In this document: one piece after another, positions 7,149-14,468 of the stretch
Numbering within the stretch: position 1 is the first letter of the stretch
Layout of the letters: each line of letters starts with the position of its first letter
Source: Bacteroidales bacterium UBA3388
GTDB taxonomy: Bacteria; Bacteroidota; Bacteroidia; Bacteroidales; P3
Direction of reading: 5' to 3'
Assembly: GCA_002358855.1 (NCBI GenBank)
Contig: DEPQ01000061.1
Span: 1 to 49,364 of the forward strand
DNA: 49,364 bases
The notes under the pieces: model-generated
What the model saw: only the letters and a program-made list of their open reading frames with translations
Told to the model about the DNA's origin: nothing
Database searches by the model: none
Translations under genes and position numbers: made by a program

Positions 7149-9131
7149 ATGAAATGTAAAAGATTAATTTTATTATTTTGTCTTATGCTTTTTTTATTGC
7201 CTTTGCGTTCTCAAACAACAGATGACCTTTTAGAAAGAAGAATAAAGCAGATAGAAGACATAGAAATAAGTGCTGAGTCAAAGGAAGAATTGATAGAATT
7301 TCTCTATTCCTTAAAAACCAATCCCCTTAATCTTAATTCCGCAAAAGAAAGCGAACTACAACTCTTAGGATTAGACGACTTTCAAATCTTTTCCTTACAT
7401 CACTACATCTCCGAAACAGGAGAATTAAAAAGTATTCACGAATTATCAGTTATTAACGGCTTTACACCTCAGTTAATAGAAGAAATCCTACCCTTTGTCT
7501 GTGTAAAACCGATGAGGTATCAACCCTCGCTTCGTTTAGACTCTGTTTTCACAAAAGGAAAGCACGAATTACGCACACAATACAAACAAATATTAGAAAA
7601 ATCCAAAGGATACCTTCGTCAAGACGGCAAAGGCTATCAAGGAATGCCCTTTTCTTCGCAGTTAAGATACAATTTCTCATATTTTGATCGCTTAGAATTT
7701 TCATTTGTTGCAGATAAAGACGCAGGAGAGCCTTCTTTGATAGATTATTACTCTGCTCAACTAACCTTACGCAACATTTCCTTTGTGCAACAACTTACAT
7801 TAGGAGATTATCGTCTTAATTTTGGCGAAGGATTAGCAATAGGACAAGGATTTTCTCTTTCTTATCTCAACAATGACGCCATATTAAAAAATAGAAACTT
7901 CGGAATAAAGCCACATCGTTCAAGTACAGAATACGGATACAATAGAGGAATAGCCGCAAACCTGAAATTATGGAATACAGACTTGTTTCTCTTTGCAAGT
8001 ATTGACAAAATAGACTATTCAGGCAGTATTTTAACAACGGGACTTAACCGAACAGAATCGGAAATCACAAAGAAAGACTCAAATCTTGCACGAATGTTTG
8101 GCTCACACCTCAATTACGAATACAAAGGCTTGCAATTAGGAACAACATTTATGTACTACGATTACCAAGACTCAATAAAACATAACTCTTCTGCCTATCA
8201 ACAATATTATTTTTCGGGAAAACAAAACTCCATTCTTTCAGTTAATGCCTCTTATCTTTATAAACGTCTAAGATTCTTTGCAGAAGGAGCAATGAGTCAA
8301 AACAAAGCAAAAGCCTTTCTTTGCGGAGCACAAATAAATCTTGCATATAAAACACTGCTTTCCTTTTCGTTAAGAAATTATGATAAAGATTATCAAAGTT
8401 TTTATGCAAACAGCATAGGCGTTCAAACAAAAATAGCAAACGAACAAGGCTTTAACATAAATTTTTCGCATAGACTAAATTCAAATCTAAGTTATTATTT
8501 AGCAGCAGACTTTTTCCGTTTTCCATTTCAAACATATATAAGTCAAGAAGGGGCAAAGGGAATGAAAATTCGTGGAGAAATAAATTATAATCCAAGTGAA
8601 AAAACACTCTTACGCCTAACCTACAAATTCAATAATAGAGAAGAAGATGTAAAACAAGGCGATACAGAAATACTTCATTACAATATTTTGCAACAAATTC
8701 AACTTTATTTTCAAACTCAATTAACCGAAAACTTTTATCTACACTCTCGTACAGGATATTCTCATACTCATACTTTTTCTTCAAACAAAGACAACGGATA
8801 TTATTTTCTTGTTGAGGGGATTTATAAACCTAAGGATTTTCCTTTGCAACTTAATTTGCGATATGCTTATTTTGACACAAAAAACTATGATAATCGTTTC
8901 TCGGTTTATGAATATAATTTGCCGATGAATTATTCTGTTGCCTCGCTTTATGATGTTGGACATAGAGGATATTTGTTTTGTAAAATCAATTTGACGAAAA
9001 AGATTGATTTATCTTTAAGATACGCTGCAACTCTCTTTACTGAAAAAGAAGAAATCTCCTCTGGTAACGACCAAATCCCTCATTCTCACAAGCAAGAAGT
9101 AGGATTTCAAATTCATATAAAACTTCCCTAA
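7149..9131 (+). CDS. Helix-hairpin-helix protein with predicted outer-membrane beta-barrel
   Basis: 660 residues. A signal peptide (about 1-21) ends LRSQ. Residues about 55-118 hold two helix-hairpin-helix-like units (NPLNLNSAKESELQLLGL; GELKSIHELSVINGFTPQLI), as in ComEA-type proteins. The remainder consists of alternating polar and aromatic strands (QLRYNFSYFDRLEFSF, LGDYRLNFGEGLAIGQGF) and ends with a short strand, as expected of an outer-membrane barrel. This architecture is common but uncharacterised in Bacteroidota. A role in DNA uptake is sometimes suggested from the HhH unit alone, and I see nothing here to support it. The gene lies 29 bases after nrdJ on the same strand, with a terminator hairpin after its stop, so the two are probably co-transcribed. 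Confidence 0.75.
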   Translation: MKCKRLILLFCLMLFLLPLRSQTTDDLLERRIKQIEDIEISAESKEELIEFLYSLKTNPLNLNSAKESELQLLGLDDFQIFSLHHYISETGELKSIHELSVINGFTPQLIEEILPFVCVKPMRYQPSLRLDSVFTKGKHELRTQYKQILEKSKGYLRQDGKGYQGMPFSSQLRYNFSYFDRLEFSFVADKDAGEPSLIDYYSAQLTLRNISFVQQLTLGDYRLNFGEGLAIGQGFSLSYLNNDAILKNRNFGIKPHRSSTEYGYNRGIAANLKLWNTDLFLFASIDKIDYSGSILTTGLNRTESEITKKDSNLARMFGSHLNYEYKGLQLGTTFMYYDYQDSIKHNSSAYQQYYFSGKQNSILSVNASYLYKRLRFFAEGAMSQNKAKAFLCGAQINLAYKTLLSFSLRNYDKDYQSFYANSIGVQTKIANEQGFNINFSHRLNSNLSYYLAADFFRFPFQTYISQEGAKGMKIRGEINYNPSEKTLLRLTYKFNNREEDVKQGDTEILHYNILQQIQLYFQTQLTENFYLHSRTGYSHTHTFSSNKDNGYYFLVEGIYKPKDFPLQLNLRYAYFDTKNYDNRFSVYEYNLPMNYSVASLYDVGHRGYLFCKINLTKKIDLSLRYAATLFTEKEEISSGNDQIPHSHKQEVGFQIHIKLP

Positions 9132-9147
9132 AATAAGTCTAAGAAAT

Positions 9148-9197
9148 AAAAAAATAACTCTATGATTTAAGAAATTATTTCATAGAGTTATTTTTTT
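9148..9197 (+). terminator. Terminator of the nrdJ operon
   Basis: A perfect 18-bp stem (AAAAAAATAACTCTATGA and its complement ending at 9197) with a T-rich 3' arm lies just after the stop at 9131. Its sequence is related to the hairpin at 20464-20509. Confidence 0.85.
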
Positions 9198-9231
9198 AAA
9201 ACAAAGAAATATTTTTAGCAATATTACAAAT

Positions 9232-9266
9232 AAAAAAGAGGAAACCTTGATTGATTTCCTCTTTTT
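9232..9266 (-). terminator. Terminator of the tRNA-Leu transcript
   Basis: On the minus strand a stem of about 13 bp (AAAAAAGAGGAAA with TTTCCTCTTTTTT) directly follows the tRNA 3' end and finishes in a run of T. Confidence 0.8.
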
Positions 9267-9353
9267 TGGTACATCTGGCCGGAATCGAACCGGCACGGGT
9301 GTTACCCCACTAGATTTTGAGTCTAGCGCGTCTACCTATTCCGCCACAGATGC
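9267..9353 (-). tRNA. tRNA-Leu, anticodon CAA
   Basis: The minus strand folds as a class II tRNA. The acceptor arm GCATCTG pairs with CAGATGT (first pair G-U), followed by discriminator A and an encoded CCA. The anticodon stem CTAGA/TCTAG encloses loop CTCAAAA with anticodon CAA, which reads UUG. A long variable arm (TGGGGTAACACCC) and the T arm CCGGTTCGATTCCGG are present. The long variable arm and anticodon identify leucine. Confidence 0.95.
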
Positions 9354-9444
9354 GTTTTTGACTCATTTGCGAGTGCAAAAGTACTACTTTTTTTGAAATT
9401 GACAAATATTTTACATTTTTTTTTTATCTTTAAGAAAATGTGCG

Positions 9445-9452
9445 TACCTTTG
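9445..9452 (+). promoter_or_regulatory. -7 promoter element for prs
   Basis: TACCTTTG, followed by CAC, matches TAnnTTTG. It lies about 38 bases before the prs start codon at 9490. Confidence 0.6.
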
Positions 9453-9489
9453 CACGCTGAAAAAACGATTTTCAATAACAGGAAAGGCT

Positions 9490-10476
9490 ATGTCAGAAAA
9501 AGAACAAAAAGACACAACTGCTCTCTTTACAGGTAGAGCAACGGCTTATTTGGCCAAGAAAATATCAGATGTTTATCAAAAACCTTTGGGAAATTCTATT
9601 GTATTGCAATATGCAGATGGAGAATTTCAACCTTCTTTTGAGCAAAATGTAAGAGGTTGTGATGTATTTATCATTCAATCTACTTTTGCACCTTGTGATA
9701 ATATTATGGAGTTGTTAATGCTTGCCGATGCAGCGAAAAGAGCTTCTGCAAAAAGAATAATTGCGGTTATTCCTTATTTTGGTTTTGCTCGTCAAGATAG
9801 AAAAGACAAGCCAAGAGTGCCAATTGCTGCTAAGTTAATGGCAGATTTATTGCAAACAGCAGGTGTAAGTAGGGTAATTACGATTGATTTACACGCAGAT
9901 CAAATTCAAGGATTTTTTGACATACCTGTTGATCACCTTTTGGCTTCTTCAATTTTTATTCCTTATTTAAGAGGTCAAGATGTTGCAACAGAAGATTTGT
10001 TATTCGCTTCTCCTGATGTTGGAGGTACAAAACGTGCAAGTCAATATGCAAAAACATTAGGTACAGGTTTTGTTATGTGTTACAAACAAAGAAACAAACC
10101 TAATGAAATAGGAACAATGCAACTTATTGGTGATGTTAAAGGAAAACACGTTATTTTAGTAGATGATATAATTGATACAGGAAATACATTATGTAAAGCT
10201 GCGGAATTGATAAACGAATGTGGCGCTGCAAGTGTTAGAGCAATGATTACTCACCCTGTATTGAGTGGAGATGCAATAGAAAAGATTGAAAAATCTTGTA
10301 TGACTGAGCTTATTGTAACTGATACAATTCCGTTAAAAAGACCAAGCGACAAGATAAAAGTTCTTTCAACTGCTTCAATCTTTGCAGAAGCAATTAGAAG
10401 AGTTGAAAACTATGAATCTATTGCAGACTTTTATGAAATAGCAGTTAAACAAAAAGGCGTTGTAGAACGCTTCTAA
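9490..10476 (+). CDS. prs: Ribose-phosphate pyrophosphokinase (PRPP synthetase)
   Basis: Transfers pyrophosphate from ATP to ribose 5-phosphate, giving PRPP for purine, pyrimidine, histidine, tryptophan and NAD synthesis; cytosolic. Seen: the ATP and ribose-phosphate region FGFARQDRKDKPRVPIAAK at about 98-116; the metal-binding DLHADQIQGFF; the PRPP-binding loop VDDIIDTGNTL at about 224-234; and family-typical length (328 residues). The start is ATG 9490, about 40 bases after the -7 element. The ribosomal protein L25 gene follows after 35 bases, and pth comes next, a gene order I recall as common in Bacteroidota. Confidence 0.96.
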   Translation: MSEKEQKDTTALFTGRATAYLAKKISDVYQKPLGNSIVLQYADGEFQPSFEQNVRGCDVFIIQSTFAPCDNIMELLMLADAAKRASAKRIIAVIPYFGFARQDRKDKPRVPIAAKLMADLLQTAGVSRVITIDLHADQIQGFFDIPVDHLLASSIFIPYLRGQDVATEDLLFASPDVGGTKRASQYAKTLGTGFVMCYKQRNKPNEIGTMQLIGDVKGKHVILVDDIIDTGNTLCKAAELINECGAASVRAMITHPVLSGDAIEKIEKSCMTELIVTDTIPLKRPSDKIKVLSTASIFAEAIRRVENYESIADFYEIAVKQKGVVERF

Positions 10477-10511
10477 TAAAATTTTAAATAACAAATAAAT
10501 AATTAAAAGAA

Positions 10512-11072
10512 ATGAAAACAGTATCTATGAGTGGTTCTCTAAGAGAGAACGTAGGGAAAAAAGATGCTAAATCTTTGCGTAAACAAGGCTTAGTTCCTTG
10601 TGTAGTTTATGGTGGAAAAGGAGAACAAGTGCGTTTCACTGTTGCACAAAAAGCATTCAAACCATTGTTGTTTACTCCTGACACAAACTATGTAGAATTG
10701 GAAATTGCAGGAAACAAATGTATGGCAATTTTACAAGAAATCCAATATCACCCTGTAACAGACGAAGTATTGCACGCAGATTTCTTACAAATATTTGATG
10801 ACAAGCCAATTTCAATTTCAATTCCTGTTAAAACAGTTGGTACAGCTCCTGGGGTATTGCAAGGGGGTAAACTTATGCTTAAAATACGTAAGTTAAAAGT
10901 AAAAGGATTGCCTAATGATATACCACAATATGCAGAGGTTTCTATCTCTAACTTAGAAATTGCACAAGGAGTTAAAGTTGAACAAATTTCTATTGACAAA
11001 GTAGAATTGTTAGACGTTAAATCAAGCGTTGTAGTTTGGGTTAAACCTACTCGTGCTTCTGCAGGAAGATAA
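10512..11072 (+). CDS. rplY: 50S ribosomal protein L25 / general stress protein Ctc
   Basis: 186 residues, the long Ctc-type form. The N-terminal L25 domain (about 1-90) binds 5S rRNA. It begins with SGSLRENVGKKDAKSLRKQG and contains CVVYGGKGEQVRF and LQEIQYHPVTDEVLHADFLQ. The C-terminal beta-barrel extension (about 95-186) includes PVKTVGTAPGVLQGGKL. The gene is the second of the prs operon and is followed by a terminator hairpin that runs up to the pth start codon. Confidence 0.95.
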   Translation: MKTVSMSGSLRENVGKKDAKSLRKQGLVPCVVYGGKGEQVRFTVAQKAFKPLLFTPDTNYVELEIAGNKCMAILQEIQYHPVTDEVLHADFLQIFDDKPISISIPVKTVGTAPGVLQGGKLMLKIRKLKVKGLPNDIPQYAEVSISNLEIAQGVKVEQISIDKVELLDVKSSVVVWVKPTRASAGR

Positions 11073-11098
11073 TCTTGTAAATAAAAAAAGAATAAAAT

Positions 11099-11138
11099 AA
11101 GGCTGTGCTTCTTTTTGTACAGCCTTTAATTTTTTTTG
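11099..11138 (+). terminator. Terminator after rplY, ending 2 bases before the pth start
   Basis: The stem AAGGCTGT/ACAGCCTT (11099-11106 with 11119-11126, extendable by GC/GT) is followed by a T run to 11138. It directly abuts the pth ATG at 11141, so pth is either reached by read-through or has its own start site nearby. Confidence 0.75.
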
Positions 11139-11140
11139 AT

Positions 11141-11725
11141 ATGAAATATTTAATAATAGGTTTAGGAAATCCGGGCTCGGAATACGAAAATACTCGCCAT
11201 AATATAGGCTATATGGTTTTGGATAGAATGGTTAAGAATTTGAATATTGACAATAAATCTAATGACTATAAATTTTCTATTGATAGACACGCTTTTGTTG
11301 CTGAGGTAAAGACAAAGGGAAGAACGATTATCTTGGTTAAACCAACTACTTATATGAATCTTAGTGGTAAAGCGGTGAAATATTGGGTTGATAAGGAGAA
11401 AATACCTATTGAAAATGTTTTAGTGATTGTTGATGACTTGGCTTTGGACTTGGGAACAATACGTCTAAGAATGGGTGGAGGCGATGGCGGACACAATGGA
11501 TTGAAAGATATTATTGCTTGTTTGGGACACAATAAGTTTAATAGACTTCGCTTTGGTATTGGTAGCAATTTTGCAAGAGGAAGACAGGTTGATTTTGTTC
11601 TTGGAAAGATTGAGGGAGATGATATGGCGATTGTAGATCCTAAATTGGATATGTGTTGCGATATTATCAAGTCTTTTGCCACTATCGGAATGGATAGAAC
11701 GATGAATATGTACAACGGGAAATAG
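11141..11725 (+). CDS. pth: Peptidyl-tRNA hydrolase
   Basis: Releases tRNA from peptidyl-tRNA that drops off the ribosome; essential and cytosolic. Seen: IIGLGNPGSEYENTRHNIG at the N-terminus with the catalytic histidine in TRHNIGY; KPTTYMNLSG; VDDLALDLGTIRLR; and GGGDGGHNGLKDI. The length is 194 residues, normal for the family. The open frame continues upstream to 11105, but that part passes through the terminator hairpin, and the conserved N-terminus begins at ATG 11141, so 11141 is the start. It is convergent with the glycosyltransferase gene, with only 8 bases between the stop codons. Confidence 0.95.
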   Translation: MKYLIIGLGNPGSEYENTRHNIGYMVLDRMVKNLNIDNKSNDYKFSIDRHAFVAEVKTKGRTIILVKPTTYMNLSGKAVKYWVDKEKIPIENVLVIVDDLALDLGTIRLRMGGGDGGHNGLKDIIACLGHNKFNRLRFGIGSNFARGRQVDFVLGKIEGDDMAIVDPKLDMCCDIIKSFATIGMDRTMNMYNGK

Positions 11726-11739
11726 ATTTCTATCTATTT
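11720..11739. terminator. Short bidirectional hairpin over two convergent stop codons
   Basis: AAATAGAT (11720-11727), a 4-base loop, and ATCTATTT (11732-11739) form a perfect 8-bp stem. It contains the stop codons of both pth (plus) and the glycosyltransferase gene (minus). The stem is AT-only, so termination strength is uncertain. Confidence 0.45.
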
Positions 11740-12510
11740 TGTGATTTTATTGTGCTTTTTATATTCTCTTAGTTTGATATACTTAGAGAAGGTAATGAAT
11801 GCCGACATTTTACAGACTTGATAGCCTGCGTATCCGTCTAAAAATCCTCTTTTTATTATGTAATCTCTAAAAAATCTCCACTTTGGGCGAAACCAAATGT
11901 CAAAAACGGAAGATTTTTTGCCACGATTAAATGCTTCTATTGATGTTAATGAGGAGTATTTATTTGCTCTTTCAATATGATCTGTGCTTGATTTGTAGGA
12001 ATAGTGCAGTAAATCTCCTTTTAAATGCACTATTTGAGCGTTTTCTGGTAGAGATAATGTTTCGTGAACAAGTTCCCCTTGCCATTTTACGCTTCTTTTG
12101 TCAAATATTCTAATCTTTTTGTCGGGATACCAACCACAATGCTTTATCCAGCTACCACAATAATTTGTCAATCGAGAGACTTCGTAAACTTTTTCAGTCG
12201 TTTCTTCTCTTAATTCTTTGAGTTGAAGTATGTTTTCTTTGAGTTGAGAAGATAAAACTTCGTCTGCATCTATTGAAAGTATGGTATTGAATGTTGTTAG
12301 AGAGTTTGCGTAATTTTTTTGCTCAACATAACCGAGCCATTTTTGAGAAAAGGTCTTTACTTTTGGATATTTTTCTGCTATCTCTATGGTTTTGTCTGTT
12401 GAAAAGGAATCTACAACGATTATTTCATCGCATACATCTTCTATTGACTCAATACAAGGAGCAATATTATCCTCTTCGTTAAAGGTAATAATGACAGCAG
12501 AAATTTGCAT
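11734..12510 (-). CDS. Family 2 glycosyltransferase, WaaE/KdtX-like
   Basis: 258 residues, predicted cytosolic or membrane-associated. Seen: the GT-A nucleotide-sugar fold start ISAVIITFNEEDNIAPCIES; EIIVVDSFSTDKT; the metal-binding DAD at residues 81-83 (SIDADEVLSS); and RIFDKRSVKWQGELVHE, typical of the lipopolysaccharide core beta-glucosyltransferase-like branch (WaaE). No transmembrane helix is obvious. The donor and acceptor sugars cannot be read from sequence. It is the last gene of the minus-strand run rnfA, nucleotidyltransferase-like gene, this gene, beginning 6 bases after the previous stop. Confidence 0.85.
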   Translation of the reverse strand: MQISAVIITFNEEDNIAPCIESIEDVCDEIIVVDSFSTDKTIEIAEKYPKVKTFSQKWLGYVEQKNYANSLTTFNTILSIDADEVLSSQLKENILQLKELREETTEKVYEVSRLTNYCGSWIKHCGWYPDKKIRIFDKRSVKWQGELVHETLSLPENAQIVHLKGDLLHYSYKSSTDHIERANKYSSLTSIEAFNRGKKSSVFDIWFRPKWRFFRDYIIKRGFLDGYAGYQVCKMSAFITFSKYIKLREYKKHNKITK

Positions 12511-12516
12511 ATAGAG

Positions 12517-12879
12517 TTATAGTATTTTTTCTACGTCTTTAAATACAAATTCCATTATTGCGGGCTGCAATGTCTTAATATCAATTATGCTAATCTTTTT
12601 CTTAGGAAAGGCTTTGTCCATTGCCATATCAACTCTGTGTGCAAAACCATCTTCTTTCGCTCCTTCAAAGTTTACATACACAGTAATATTTTTAGGTCTT
12701 TTTTCTTCTGCTGAAACAAACGCCTTATGAGCCCACGCATCTTTTATATCAAATTCTTCCAATGCTGAAAGAATGCTTTTTATCAAGTTTTTTCTGCTTC
12801 TTTTAGCCCACCAACCTGGCTTACGTGTCTTTTCCTTTAAACCTTTTGCTAATTGTTTGTTAGCTTTCTTATCTATCAT
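12517..12879 (-). CDS. Small protein resembling a degenerate MNT-type nucleotidyltransferase
   Basis: 120 residues, basic N-terminus (about 1-30, many K and R). From residue 30 on, the pattern follows the minimal nucleotidyltransferase fold: helix (SILSALEEF), strand (DAWAHKAF), the position of the GSxAxGE loop (VSAEEKRPKN), strand (ITVYVNFEG), long helix with an FPKKK turn, then IIDIKTLQPAIMEFV. The catalytic elements are missing: GS is replaced by HK, and the DxD by TVYVN. If the comparison is right, it cannot transfer nucleotides and may be a structural or binding remnant. The comparison is by eye and the family remains unconfirmed. It lies 4 bases after rnfA and 6 before the glycosyltransferase gene. 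Confidence 0.5.
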   Translation of the reverse strand: MIDKKANKQLAKGLKEKTRKPGWWAKRSRKNLIKSILSALEEFDIKDAWAHKAFVSAEEKRPKNITVYVNFEGAKEDGFAHRVDMAMDKAFPKKKISIIDIKTLQPAIMEFVFKDVEKIL

Positions 12880-12883
12880 ATTT

Positions 12884-13462
12884 TTAAAGCTTTACTAAAC
12901 CTGCAAATCCCATAAACGCCATTGCTAAAATACCTGCTGTAATCAAAGCAATAGGTATTCCTTTAACTCCTTTTGGCACTTCAACAAGTTCTAAGTGTTC
13001 TCTTAAACCTGCGAATATTACCATTGCTAAGGTAAATCCTAATGATATACCAATAGAGTAGGTTATTCCTTCAAGTAAATTGTATCCTTTTTGAATAACT
13101 AAAATAGAGATTCCTAAAACTGCACAGTTTGTTGTGATAAGAGGAAGAAATACTCCTAAGGCTTGGTATAATGATGGACTAATCTTTTTTAATATGATTT
13201 CAACCATTTGAACAAGTGCAGCAATTACCAAGATGAATACAATGGTTTGCAGAAACTCTATTTCCAAAGGCACAAGTATAAACTCTTGTAAAAGAAATGT
13301 TACAACAGTTGAAAGAGCCATTACAAACACTACGGCAGCTCCCATTCCTGCTGCTGTACTTACTTTGGTGGAAACCCCTAAAAATGGACATATTCCAAGG
13401 AATTGTGAAAGGATTACGTTGTTTACGAATACCGCAAAGATTATGATATATACATATTCCAT
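12884..13462 (-). CDS. rnfA: RnfA/RsxA, membrane subunit of the Rnf electron-transfer complex
   Basis: 192 residues with six predicted membrane spans. The conserved N-terminus VNNVILSQFLGICPFLGVSTKVSTA and the second half-repeat ITTNCAVLGISILV carry the two cysteines (in GICPF and NCAV) that flank the membrane iron-sulfur site of RnfA/NqrE proteins. FLGICPFLGVS is characteristic of RnfA rather than NqrE. Rnf couples ferredoxin:NAD oxidation and reduction to ion pumping. Its usual partners rnfB, C, D, G and E are not adjacent: it is the first gene of its transcript and its neighbours are unrelated. Either the other subunits lie elsewhere, or it works in another setting such as SoxR reduction. 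Confidence 0.9.
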   Translation of the reverse strand: MEYVYIIIFAVFVNNVILSQFLGICPFLGVSTKVSTAAGMGAAVVFVMALSTVVTFLLQEFILVPLEIEFLQTIVFILVIAALVQMVEIILKKISPSLYQALGVFLPLITTNCAVLGISILVIQKGYNLLEGITYSIGISLGFTLAMVIFAGLREHLELVEVPKGVKGIPIALITAGILAMAFMGFAGLVKL

Positions 13463-13485
13463 AGCTTAAAATTTTATATTTTTTG

Positions 13486-13493
13486 CAAAACTA
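13486..13493 (-). promoter_or_regulatory. -7 promoter element for rnfA
   Basis: On the minus strand TAGTTTTG, followed by C, matches TAnnTTTG and lies 23 bases before the rnfA start codon. Confidence 0.55.
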
Positions 13494-13585
13494 ATGTTTT
13501 TTATTCAATTGCAGAAATAAAAGAGTGATTTTTTTATATAATTTTTTAATTTTTTTTAGAAATTCTTTGTTTTGAAATTTTGTTT

Positions 13586-13593
13586 TACCTTTG
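13586..13593 (+). promoter_or_regulatory. -7 promoter element for the alpha/beta hydrolase
   Basis: TACCTTTG matches TAnnTTTG. The predicted transcript starts near 13600, which places the translation start at ATG 13613 rather than further upstream. Confidence 0.6.
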
Positions 13594-13612
13594 TAAAAAT
13601 AAATTTTTTGAT

Positions 13613-14419
13613 ATGGATTTTTTTTATCGAGAAATGGCATCTGACAATAGGCGTAATAAAACTATTTTAATAGCACATGGTTGGCTTGGAATGGGAGATC
13701 ATTGGCTTAAAATAGGAGAATTTTTAGCGGATTGTGGATTTCACGTTTTGATTCCTGACATGCCTAACCACGGAAGAAGTTTTCACACAGATGATTTCTC
13801 GTATGAGGAAACTGCTATTTTTCTTCACGATTTTGTTGAAAGAAAAAAAATCTCTGAATCGCCAATTCTCATTGGGCATTCAATGGGAGGAAAGTTGATA
13901 ATGAAGATGGCGGATTTGTTTCCAGGGGAATATGAAAAATTAGTAGTAATTGATATTTTGCCAATAAACTATCCTTTTTTGCTTTCGAAGAATGGTGTTG
14001 CAAATGTGCTGTTAAATACGAATATTTCAGCGTTTGAGACACGTGGATCATTGCTTAATCATTTGAAAAAGCAGATTTTTGATAAGGGTTGGCTCGCTTT
14101 AATAATGCAGAATGTGCAAACTGAAATCATTTCAGAAACTGATAATAAAATAACGCTTTCTTGGAAATCTAATGTTCAGATGTTGGCAAAGAAAATGGAT
14201 AAAGTTGCGGGTGAAATAGAAATCGGGAAAATAGAAACGCCAACACTTCTTATTCGGGGAGATAGTTCTGATTTTACAAAGAAAGAAGATTTGTGGATTT
14301 TAAAAGAAAAATTTCCTAATTCTAAAATTGAGACAATAGATTCTTGTGGACATTGGGTTATGGTAGAGAAAACAATTTTGTTTTTAAAACAACTTTTATT
14401 ATATCTTGGCGTTAATTAG
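13613..14419 (+). CDS. Alpha/beta-hydrolase, YbfF-like esterase
   Basis: 268 residues, no signal peptide, predicted cytosolic. Seen: an oxyanion-hole region ILIAHGWLGMGDHW at about 18-31; PDMPNHGRS; the nucleophile elbow GHSMGG with Ser 90; a late acidic residue (LIRGDSSDF); and the catalytic histidine in SCGHWVMVEK near the end. All parts of the Ser-Asp-His triad are present, so it should be active. The substrate is unknown; YbfF-like family members hydrolyse short-chain esters. The start at 13613 follows the promoter. The gene is alone, with divergent rnfA upstream and a separate promoter for the following antiporter. Confidence 0.85.
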   Translation: MDFFYREMASDNRRNKTILIAHGWLGMGDHWLKIGEFLADCGFHVLIPDMPNHGRSFHTDDFSYEETAIFLHDFVERKKISESPILIGHSMGGKLIMKMADLFPGEYEKLVVIDILPINYPFLLSKNGVANVLLNTNISAFETRGSLLNHLKKQIFDKGWLALIMQNVQTEIISETDNKITLSWKSNVQMLAKKMDKVAGEIEIGKIETPTLLIRGDSSDFTKKEDLWILKEKFPNSKIETIDSCGHWVMVEKTILFLKQLLLYLGVN

Positions 14420-14439
14420 GTAAAAAAAAGAATTTTACG

Positions 14440-14447
14440 TATTTTTG
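14440..14447 (+). promoter_or_regulatory. -7 promoter element for the antiporter operon
   Basis: TATTTTTG, followed by CAACC, matches TAnnTTTG and lies 21 bases before ATG 14469. This excludes the in-frame TTG at 14445 as a start. Confidence 0.6.
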
Positions 14448-14468
14448 CAACCGTTAAACAAAAGTATT

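Noticed and set aside
9202..9215. Insertion sequence or phage attachment site next to the tRNA-Leu
   Set aside because: There is no integrase, no duplicated tRNA end and no composition break around the tRNA. The nearby 14-base motif also occurs away from tRNAs.
11350..11715. Long minus-strand open frame opposite pth
   Set aside because: It lies wholly within pth, which has unmistakable family motifs. The antisense frame is a by-product of codon usage.
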